The translations under genes were made by a program, and so were the position numbers. The notes beneath the pieces are model-generated. The model ran no database searches. It was not told the DNA's origin and saw nothing but the letters and a program-made list of their open reading frames with translations. Positions 35,429-42,039 of a stretch of 64,000 nucleotides of DNA are shown piece by piece. The stretch is taken from the NCBI GenBank assembly GCA_937951955.1, contig CALGAD010000107.1:1-64000 (forward strand). The letters are read 5' to 3'. The stretch comes from an uncultured Bacillaceae bacterium (lineage in GTDB: Bacteria > Bacillota > Bacilli > Bacillales > Caldibacillaceae). Position 1 is the first letter of the stretch; every line of letters begins with the position of its first letter.

Positions 35429-35876
35429 GGGATTTACCCTTATTGAAATGCTCTTATCATTAGCGGTATTTTTGATCATCGTTTTTTTCATCGTTTCGAC
35501 CATCCCTCACCTCCGTTTCCATCAGATCGGTGATACGACAGCTGCGGAAATGGAATGGAATTTGTTTCTCCAACAGGCGAAGATGGAAGTGCGGGAAGCT
35601 TTAGCAATCCGTATTTCCGACAACAAGCTCTTCTTTCTTAAAGAAACGAAAGAAAACGGAAAAGTCGTTTTTGAATGGATTCGATATGAGCAATACAATG
35701 ACGTGTTAAGAAGGCGTGTTGATGGGTCAGGACATGAAATATTACTGTATGGAGTCATATCTTTTCAATGTACTTCTGTGAACAAGGGGGTGCACTTAAC
35801 CGTTTTCCATGAAAATGGCTACACATATAAAACGACGATTTATCTTCCCCAAGATGTGGCGCTCGATACGGAATAG
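35367..35876 (+). CDS. comGF: Minor pseudopilin ComGF
   Basis: This is a minor pseudopilin of up to 169 residues. The motif SARG|FTLIEMLLSLAVFLIIVF is clear near residue 22, and the beta-rich C-terminal part has the usual ComGF FxC and YTYKTTI features. The GTG start at 35367 is uncertain because no good ribosome site is visible inside comGE. Confidence 0.85.
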   Translation: MSLIKTLKTHPNRFVKTNSARGFTLIEMLLSLAVFLIIVFFIVSTIPHLRFHQIGDTTAAEMEWNLFLQQAKMEVREALAIRISDNKLFFLKETKENGKVVFEWIRYEQYNDVLRRRVDGSGHEILLYGVISFQCTSVNKGVHLTVFHENGYTYKTTIYLPQDVALDTE

Positions 35877-36252
35877 TGAGGGATATATGTTACCCTTTAC
35901 GCTATTTTTATTGCTTTTGTTTACAGTGGTAACTTTATTTGCTGCCAGAGAATACGAGATGGAAAAACGGTATTTCAAACAAGCAGAGGAATTCCGTAAT
36001 TTAGAAATCCTAACGTTTTTGGCACTGCGGGAATTGAAAAAATATAACTGGCAAGAGGTGGACACATCATCGGGAAAAATGGAATATGTGGATGGAGTAG
36101 TCATTTATCAGGTTACCTCCGTATCTGATGAAGAGGTGGCGATCGACTTAACATGCTCCACAAATAATGGTGCCCAATGGCAGGGGGTTATTTATTTGAA
36201 TATGGACACAGGAAAAATCATCCGCTGGGAAAACAAATACGGTACATCGTGA
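35854..36252 (+). CDS. comGG: Competence pilus protein ComGG
   Basis: This is the last structural comG product. From ATG 35854 it has 132 residues: a short leader, a hydrophobic helix (MLPFTLFLLLLFTVVTLFAA) and a soluble domain ending IRWENKYG, which parallels B. subtilis ComGG (124 residues, ending LLRWTE). It overlaps comGF by 23 bp. No strong ribosome site is seen; ATG 35887 after GAGGGATAT is an alternative. Confidence 0.78.
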   Translation: MWRSIRNSEGYMLPFTLFLLLLFTVVTLFAAREYEMEKRYFKQAEEFRNLEILTFLALRELKKYNWQEVDTSSGKMEYVDGVVIYQVTSVSDEEVAIDLTCSTNNGAQWQGVIYLNMDTGKIIRWENKYGTS

Positions 36253-36356
36253 TCGGTTTGCTGAAAAAAATCTTTAACTTTGTTTATCTTTCTTAAAAAT
36301 TGGTAAATCTATTACTGGTCTTCATTTATAGCAATGGAAGGAAAAGGGAGATAACG

Positions 36357-36563
36357 ATGAAAACGAATGAGTATGTCAAATTTTTAACGGAAACAATTGT
36401 TTCTCGCATGGATACGCCGAAAGAAATCCGGAAACTGGAAAAAGAGAAGAAAAAACTTCAGGAAGATCCGCTCTTATATAAAATGTTCGGCAGTGTACCA
36501 TATGCTGTTTTAACAGGAATCAAAATTGCAACGAACAAACACCTGCGTAAAAAAGGTTCGTAA
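36357..36563 (+). CDS. yqzE: YqzE-like small protein
   Basis: This 68-residue basic protein (YVKFLTETIVSRMDTPKEIRK...SVPYAVLTGIKI) matches B. subtilis YqzE, which also follows comGG. ATG 36357 has AAAGGGAGATAACG upstream. It may be cotranscribed with comG. Function unknown. Confidence 0.82.
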   Translation: MKTNEYVKFLTETIVSRMDTPKEIRKLEKEKKKLQEDPLLYKMFGSVPYAVLTGIKIATNKHLRKKGS

Positions 36564-36590
36564 AGATAGCCGGAAAAGCGAAAGGCGAAG

Positions 36591-36720
36591 AAAAGGGGCT
36601 GTCCAATAAGTCGTATTTTCGACTTTTGGATGCCCCTTTTGTTTGTTCAAGAACCTTGATAAATCAACATTCTGGTTTAGTTCAACTTGAAATAATTTTT
36701 CTTTTTGGACAGCCCCTTTT
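36591..36720. repeat. 130-bp element with 16-bp perfect inverted repeats
   Basis: AAAAGGGGCTGTCCAA (36591-36606) is repeated exactly, inverted, at 36705-36720. The left half also contains a smaller stem (AAGTCG...CGACTT, closing to GCCCCTTTT at 36632-36640). The ends GGGGCTGTCC resemble termini of some transposase-encoding insertion sequences, so this may be a MITE or a solo remnant. It ends three bases from the yqhG stop and probably also works as a two-way terminator. No target duplication is obvious. Confidence 0.65.
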
Positions 36721-36723
36721 CGG

Positions 36724-37536
36724 TTACTGGAAATCTGGATGGAATTGTTTTTCCGTCAGATAAAACAGGCCGCCGTTAATGATAGTCACTTCAATATGCG
36801 GTTCGTATTGTATTTTCAATGCTTCTTTTTCTTTAAAATAACTTTCCGGCAATTCCTCCCGATCGTCATAAAACCGTTCCAATAATTGTTCATCTTCCCG
36901 CCAGCGGGCTTTCGCTTCTTCTGCCCAGGTATGATCATCCGCTTCGATTTCCCGGCGGATTTTTTCTTCGATGCGCCGGATGCCGCTTGCAGGTTTAATT
37001 AAAGGAGATAGGGTAAAAGAATAATCTGGAATTTTGGCGACAAGGCGAATCTTTCTTGCGAGCAGCTCATCATGGAAATTTTCCACCATGATCCCGTTAA
37101 TTAAATTCAGCCCGATGGAGCGGTATATATCTTTTTTGCGATCACAAATGTAGCTGATTTTCATATTCAAATTTAACCACGGTAAAAGCGCGGTATTGTG
37201 TGTACCTTGTCGTTCCGTTTGTTCAAACAGCCGGATATAGGCTCCTAATTTTTTCGTTACGGAAAAGATCTGCATGAGGCGGGGGGAGCCGAAATGAATT
37301 CTTTCTCCTTTTATCCCTTCCCCGTTTTCAAAGTCTGTAATTAAGGTCAACCGCTGTGGTTTCGGTACCCCGCCGGTTTTTTCAATATAGTGCCAGTAAA
37401 AGGGGCGGTTCATGATCGCCTTATCCATGTCAATGGTAAGGTCCACCGTTAGATAGGTCGGAGTGTTTTCTACGATGGTACAATCGGCTGCCCGGAAAAA
37501 TTTTTCAAGAAAGGAACGAATTTCCCCCTGCTGCAT
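36724..37536 (-). CDS. yqhG: YqhG family protein
   Basis: This 270-residue protein of unknown function always sits beside the yqhH helicase gene in bacilli. It has no membrane segment. The N-terminal half contains DLTIDMDKAIMNRPFYWHYIEK; the C-terminal part has a charged helical stretch (RRIEEKIRREIEADDHTW) and ends in a short beta region. It overlaps the 3' end of yqhH by 32 bp, so the two are translated together and may act together. A helicase partner role is an inference. Confidence 0.85.
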   Translation of the reverse strand: MQQGEIRSFLEKFFRAADCTIVENTPTYLTVDLTIDMDKAIMNRPFYWHYIEKTGGVPKPQRLTLITDFENGEGIKGERIHFGSPRLMQIFSVTKKLGAYIRLFEQTERQGTHNTALLPWLNLNMKISYICDRKKDIYRSIGLNLINGIMVENFHDELLARKIRLVAKIPDYSFTLSPLIKPASGIRRIEEKIRREIEADDHTWAEEAKARWREDEQLLERFYDDREELPESYFKEKEALKIQYEPHIEVTIINGGLFYLTEKQFHPDFQ

Positions 37537-39199
37537 CCCCGCTTACCTCCTTTAAAGACTGGGCCAATTCAATCATCGAAGTTAAATTTTCCAGTTTCAC
37601 TTTCATTTCTCCCTCGGTATCGGAGTGTTGAAAAATATCTGCTAGATGTTCTTCGAAATCACCAAAATCGAGGCGGGTCAAGATGTCTTCCAGTTCACCG
37701 ATCACGCGCTCGAACAAGTCAATTTTTTCATAGAGCAATTTTAATATATGTTCTTCGACGGTATTTTTTGTTGCGAAATTGTATATGTAGACATCGTTTT
37801 TCTGTCCGAGCCGGTGCACCCGGCCGATACGCTGTTCTAACCGCATCGGGTTCCATGGCAGGTCGTAATTGATGACATGATTGCAAAATTGCAAGTTGAT
37901 TCCTTCACCACCGGCTTCCGTGGCGATAAAAACTTGCGCGTGATTCTGGAAAAGTTCACGCATCCAATCTTTTTTTCCTCTCCGGAATCCCCCGCGAAAG
38001 GGGACGGATTGGATGCCGTGCTGCTTGAGAAACCATTGCAGGTAGAGCTGGGTGGCCCGATATTCGGTAAAGATGATCACTTTATCATTAATCTTTTGTA
38101 TGAGTTCCAGTGCCTTTTCCGCTTTGGAATTTTTTTGAATGCGGTTGATACGCTCGATGACACCGTTAATAATCTCGTTCAAGATGGGGGAAGGAGTATC
38201 ATTTTTCTCTAACATGTTTTTACATGTTAAGTAAACCGCTTCTTTACTGCTCGTTGCTTCCCGCTGCAATGTTAAAATGCTAAAGGCATTTCCGATCACC
38301 GACTCATCTGTCTGTTTTAATTGGGCGATATAATCATATAGTTCCCGTTCTTCGGGCGAAAGCTCGATCAAAACCGTTTCGACAATACGCTCTGGCCACT
38401 TGATATCGGTATCTTTGCGGCGGTTTCTGACCATTACCTTGCTGATTAATTCTTTTAAATGCGGCTCATTCAACTTCTGTTTATCTTTTTTATACTCTTC
38501 CATAAAGGCTGAATAGCTGCCTAAGTGGCCGGGTTTGAGCAAGGAGACCAGGTTGAAAATTTCTTCAATTTTGTTTTGGATAGGTGTGGCGGTTAATAAC
38601 AAGCAAAATTTCTTTTGCAAATTCTGGACGAATTCATAGTTTTTCGTTTTATGATTTTTTAATTTGTGCGCCTCGTCAATGATGATGAGATCGTAATTTA
38701 CCTCGTAAATCGCCTCTTTATGGGGACTCCGTTTTGCCGTATCGAGAGAGGACACCATCACATCGACATCTTGCCAGCGATATGACTTTTTAAAGGCGAT
38801 GGCCGGTATGGAAAACTTTGTGTTTAATTCGTAAACCCACTGGGAAACTAATGAAGCAGGTACGAGAATCAAAACCTTTTTTACGAGTCCGCGAATCATG
38901 TATTCTTTTAATATTAATCCGGCCTCGATCGTTTTACCGAGGCCAACTTCATCCGCCAGGATTGCTTTACCGTTCATCTCTTCAATTACTTGCCGTGCGG
39001 TTTCGATTTGATGGGGGAGGGGATTCAATTGCGGTAAAAATTTAGGCGCCATCAGTCCAGTAAAATCATCGACGAGTAAATATTGTTCCGCTTCAATCGC
39101 CAAATTATAAAGCTCCCAATTTGCCCAGGGGCCGTCATTTTCTATTTTCTTTAAAAAAGGTTCTTTAAACGAATCGTCAAAATATATCGATATACTCAT
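37505..39199 (-). CDS. yqhH: SNF2-family ATP-dependent helicase YqhH
   Basis: This Swi2/Snf2-type double-stranded DNA or RNA translocase has 564 residues. Motif I is ADEVGLGKTIEAG, motif II IDEAHK (DEAH box), motif III LTATPIQN and motif VI QRIGRVHRLGQ, so both RecA lobes are intact. It resembles RapA/HepA proteins that recycle RNA polymerase, but lacks their extra domains. Start 39199 is set by AAGGAGCTGTGCTG. In B. subtilis the divergent gcvT operon follows; here it is absent. Confidence 0.9.
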   Translation of the reverse strand: MSISIYFDDSFKEPFLKKIENDGPWANWELYNLAIEAEQYLLVDDFTGLMAPKFLPQLNPLPHQIETARQVIEEMNGKAILADEVGLGKTIEAGLILKEYMIRGLVKKVLILVPASLVSQWVYELNTKFSIPAIAFKKSYRWQDVDVMVSSLDTAKRSPHKEAIYEVNYDLIIIDEAHKLKNHKTKNYEFVQNLQKKFCLLLTATPIQNKIEEIFNLVSLLKPGHLGSYSAFMEEYKKDKQKLNEPHLKELISKVMVRNRRKDTDIKWPERIVETVLIELSPEERELYDYIAQLKQTDESVIGNAFSILTLQREATSSKEAVYLTCKNMLEKNDTPSPILNEIINGVIERINRIQKNSKAEKALELIQKINDKVIIFTEYRATQLYLQWFLKQHGIQSVPFRGGFRRGKKDWMRELFQNHAQVFIATEAGGEGINLQFCNHVINYDLPWNPMRLEQRIGRVHRLGQKNDVYIYNFATKNTVEEHILKLLYEKIDLFERVIGELEDILTRLDFGDFEEHLADIFQHSDTEGEMKVKLENLTSMIELAQSLKEVSGDAAGGNSFLS

Positions 39200-39486
39200 C
39201 AGCACAGCTCCTTGACTATATAGGCGAATTGGTAGCGCAAGACTTTATCCTCGATTGTTTCATGAAATCCCAGGTTTATTATCACCATAATCAATAAAAT
39301 TATGTAAGGTAGAATTGAAGAAGCGGGAAAGTTTGTGTCACGATAAAATTTTCATGTGTGTAGAGATCAATTGAAAAAATAACCGGATAGGGAAAAAGAT
39401 GTTTTTTAACAGTTCAGCCAACATGATTGTTCAAGGTATGAAAGGAAAATGAAGATAAAAGTAAAAGCCTCCGGAAATGAGTCGAT
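39200..39486. other. Intergenic region where the gcv operon is usually found
   Basis: These 287 bases carry no gene and no recognisable glycine riboswitch. In B. subtilis gcvT-gcvPA-gcvPB lie between yqhH and yqhL. The sequence is AT-rich and probably holds the yqhH promoter. Confidence 0.5.
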
Positions 39487-39530
39487 AAAAAAAGCGACAG
39501 GATTTTTTTCTTTCCTGTCGCTTTCTTTTT
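39487..39530 (-). terminator. Terminator of yqhL, probably bidirectional
   Basis: AAAGCGACAGGA (39491-39502) and TCCTGTCGCTTT (39513-39524) form a 12-bp stem. A runs on the left give the T tract for the minus strand. Confidence 0.85.
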
Positions 39531-39912
39531 ATTTGCCAACTTTTATTTTACCTGTCCAGTTTTTATAGCCACCTTTTAACTGATATAGTTCTTTATATCC
39601 GTTTTTATAAAGGATTTGCGCGGCCCGACCGCTGCGTGATGCCCCTTGACAGTAAAGATAAACAGGCTTGTCCGGCCGGATTTCTTTCATGCGCATTTTT
39701 AACTGGGTGAGCGGGATATTCCGGGCACCGAGAATATGGCCGCTTTCAAATTCATTCGGTTCGCGCACGTCTATTAATTGTGCTTTCCGGTAGCCTCGAA
39801 TAAATTCTTCCTGAGTTAAGACGGTCAGGATTCGTTTTTGCTGAATAAAATTAAAAAGCCAGTATCCTCCGATGGCGGCTAAAATAATCAGTAGCACATA
39901 AAGCGTAGTCAT
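39529..39912 (-). CDS. yqhL: Membrane-anchored rhodanese-like protein YqhL
   Basis: This is a rhodanese-fold protein of 127 residues, like B. subtilis YqhL (126). A membrane helix (about 3-22) precedes the rhodanese domain, with LIDVREPNEFESGHI and the active-site Cys in LYCQGASRSG. It probably handles sulphane sulphur at the membrane; the acceptor is unknown. The start at 39912 has GAAAGGAGAAAG upstream. Confidence 0.9.
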   Translation of the reverse strand: MTTLYVLLIILAAIGGYWLFNFIQQKRILTVLTQEEFIRGYRKAQLIDVREPNEFESGHILGARNIPLTQLKMRMKEIRPDKPVYLYCQGASRSGRAAQILYKNGYKELYQLKGGYKNWTGKIKVGK

Positions 39913-40082
39913 GTTTTTCTTTCTCCTTTCTAACATAAAAAACGGATGATTGCGATTGCGTTTTTTGTGAAATTTTGCTCTGGAGCTTGCGATTTTGTTC
40001 CTTACCCATTCTATCATGAAATGTAGGAAAATGAGGAATTTTATTCTATAAAAATATTCATTTTGCTTGATAAAGTCACAAA

Positions 40083-40098
40083 ACACAATATATAGTAA
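40083..40098 (+). promoter_or_regulatory. NrdR box 1 upstream of nrdJ
   Basis: ACACAATATATAGTAA agrees with the NrdR consensus ACACWATATATWGTGT at about 14 of 16 positions. Paired with box 2, 32 bp downstream (three helical turns), it forms the standard double site for the ATP/dATP-sensing repressor NrdR. Confidence 0.8.
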
Positions 40099-40114
40099 TC
40101 GTTAACAAAAATTA

Positions 40115-40130
40115 CCACAATATATTGATT
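40115..40130 (+). promoter_or_regulatory. NrdR box 2 upstream of nrdJ
   Basis: CCACAATATATTGATT agrees with the NrdR consensus at about 13 of 16 positions and lies 32 bp after box 1. Its last six bases, TTGATT, could double as a -35 element (possible -10 TACGCT at 40148), so repressor binding would occlude the promoter. Confidence 0.78.
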
Positions 40131-40218
40131 TTATAAAGGGGATATGGTACGCTTAAAGTACTTTCTATCAAACTACATTTTAACTGAAAAAAATAGTAGT
40201 TGTAAAGGAGATGGATGA

Positions 40219-41013
40219 ATGGCTGTTGCAGTAAATGAAAAAATGGTCATCGATAAGGAACGGTTGAACGAGGCAATAAAACAATTTCCGCAAGTTCATC
40301 CGATAACAGATGATATGAAAATCACGTTCAGTGGTGTGTCACGGCTCGTTATGATTGACCGCTATGCTTTTAAGGACACGGAAAAATTGACACTGGATGT
40401 CGGGGATTTTGTCGTTTTAACGATTAAAGAAGATCCAAAGTTTCCCGCCCGCGGTCTCGGATTTATCCTCGAGATTGATCGGAACAACAATAAAGCGAAG
40501 GTCCTCGTTGAAGAGGAATATCGCGGCAATCTCGATACTCCGGAAGAAAGGGAAACCGGAATCATTATCCGTTCGCTTGATGTGATTGAAAAGCCGTTAG
40601 AAGTTTATTATGAACAAATCGCCATGAGAAATGCTCGTGGACTTTCAGAAGTTGAAAAGTCCCGAGAAAAACAGGAAGAATGGTTCCAAAAATTTTATCA
40701 AGAATTAGCCTCTTTAAATTTTGTCCCGGCCGGACGTGTGCTTTACGGTGCCGGTTCTGGTAAAGAGGTAACATACTTTAATTGTTACGTCATGCCTTTT
40801 GTCCAGGACTCCCGGGAAGGGATTTCTGAGCATCGGAAAAAAGTGATGGAAATTATGAGCCGTGGCGGTGGAGTCGGAACGAATGGTTCCACATTACGAC
40901 CGCGAAATACACTTGCACGAGGTGTAAATGGAAAATCAAGCGGATCCGTCTCCTGGTTAGATGATATCGCCAAGCTGACCCATCTTGTCGAACAAGGTGG
41001 TTCACGGAGAGGT
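40219..41013 (+). CDS. nrdJ: Vitamin B12-dependent ribonucleotide reductase, exon 1
   Basis: These are the first 265 codons of class II ribonucleotide reductase, which reduces ribonucleotides to deoxyribonucleotides with adenosylcobalamin. An N-terminal region of about 130 residues precedes the catalytic barrel. The barrel start is shown by VPAGRVLYGAG, FNCYVMPFV (the first redox Cys), MSRGGGVGTNGSTLRPR and EQGGSRRG. The frame stops three codons after GGSRRG, but the missing AQMIMLAVWHPD resumes in phase at 42040 after an intron. Joined, the two exons give 855 residues. ATG follows AAAGGAGATGGATGA; two NrdR boxes lie upstream. Confidence 0.93.
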
Positions 41014-42039
41014 GAAAACTAGCGCGCCTCTCGTAAAAACCCCGTGAATTGCTGGAAACTCTTTTCCTTCATTCTCGATGAGATTATGAAGGACATGCCT
41101 GTGAACCACAGCATAGCCTGAAAAGGCAGGTGCGATGGTTTGAAAATCCACAGGTATGATAAAGACAACCAGCAGCCAAGCTCCTAAGTTCTTGAAAAAG
41201 AATAGGGAGAAGGTTCAACGACCAATCACTACTCGAAAAAGAACAGGGAGGATTCCCGTGAAACAGTTCAAATTAAGCAAAAAAGAAATCAACTATGCCT
41301 TATTCGGTTTAGTTTTAGGTGACGCAACGTACAAAAACGGCATAATCCAGGTGGAACGACAAAATGCGGAAAAATATTATATTGAGTGGTTAGCGAAATT
41401 TTCCCGACAACTCCGATTATCATTTCAAGTTATATTGACAGATGGACCGGATGAATATTCCTCGATTCAAATACGGGTACCGAGCCGCAGACATTTTGAA
41501 AATAATCGTATGGTGACCAGTCACCAGCAAAAAGTCGCCTCAAAATATGTGCTCAGGCGAATTACCCCCCTCGGTTTATTCTTATGGTTTATGAATGCGG
41601 GGATCATCCACGTTTCGTTAAAGAAACAGTCCGTCAAACGATATGGCTATTTAAAGACGCAAATCTTTAATAAAAATGAACATATTCAAATACAAAAAAT
41701 GTTTCGGGAAAGATTTCAAATTGAAACGAAATTGCACACCTTTCAAGATGAACAAGGAAAAGACCGTTACCAAATCCACTTCAATGCGACGAATCTCCGG
41801 AAACTGATTGATATCATCCGGAACTATATACCGCTCGTTCCACCAGAGTTGCGAGGTAAATTTAGTCTGCAGTATATGCCAGTTGATGAAGATGATGAAC
41901 TGGCGAAAAAATACAACTTCGAGTAGTGAGTAGGAATCAAGCGATTCCGAAGCGCGGGGACACTGTAATAGTGTAAGATATGGTCTGAACTCCAGGGTGA
42001 CCTGGAGATGTTGATGTAGCGAATCAACGGAACGATCAG
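41014..42039 (+). ncRNA. Self-splicing group I intron in nrdJ
   Basis: The intron is 1026 bases long. P1 is the exon sequence GAGAGGU (41007-41013) paired with GCCUCUC (41026-41032), with the required U-G wobble at the 5' splice site. P10 may form between GCGC at 41022-41025 and GCGC at the start of exon 2. Core elements are P (AATTGCTGGAAACTC, 41047-41061), Q (CCAGCAGCCAAGC, 41169-41181), R (GTTCAACGACCA, 41213-41224) and S (AAGATATGGTCT, 41975-41986). P4 pairs TGCTGG with CCAGCA and P7 pairs GACCA with TGGTC. The intron ends in G (42039). Removing it restores GGSRRG-AQMIML in frame. Subgroup not determined. Confidence 0.93.
41258..41926 (+). CDS. Intron-encoded LAGLIDADG-type protein
   Basis: This 222-residue protein lies in the intron between P7 strands R and S, that is, in the P8 region. 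Motif 1 is ALFGLVLGDAT (14-24), with Asp22 at the catalytic place. Motif 2 is LGLFLWFMNAG (105-115), where active relatives have WFMDDG; both acidic residues are replaced by Asn113 and Ala114. It may be a homing endonuclease in decay, a nickase or an RNA maturase. The GTG start at 41258 is well placed after AGGGAGGA (41244-41252). The longer in-frame extension to 41156 covers intron core elements Q and R and is unlikely to be translated on its own. Confidence 0.83.
   Translation: MKQFKLSKKEINYALFGLVLGDATYKNGIIQVERQNAEKYYIEWLAKFSRQLRLSFQVILTDGPDEYSSIQIRVPSRRHFENNRMVTSHQQKVASKYVLRRITPLGLFLWFMNAGIIHVSLKKQSVKRYGYLKTQIFNKNEHIQIQKMFRERFQIETKLHTFQDEQGKDRYQIHFNATNLRKLIDIIRNYIPLVPPELRGKFSLQYMPVDEDDELAKKYNFE

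Noticed and set aside
37505..39199. SNF2 helicase as part of an antiphage defence island
   Set aside because: The gene and its partner are in conserved chromosomal order with yqzE and yqhL, and no methylase, nuclease or other defence gene is next to them.
39200..39486. Remnant glycine riboswitch of a lost gcv operon
   Set aside because: I could find no tandem aptamer-like pairing or conserved core; the region looks like plain AT-rich spacer.
40087..40218. Cobalamin riboswitch upstream of nrdJ
   Set aside because: The leader is short and lacks a B12-box-like sequence; the visible signals are NrdR boxes.
41156..41257. Longer N-terminus for the intron-encoded protein
   Set aside because: This stretch covers the intron core elements Q and R, has no ribosome site for its first ATG, and adds a low-complexity basic peptide unlike the family.
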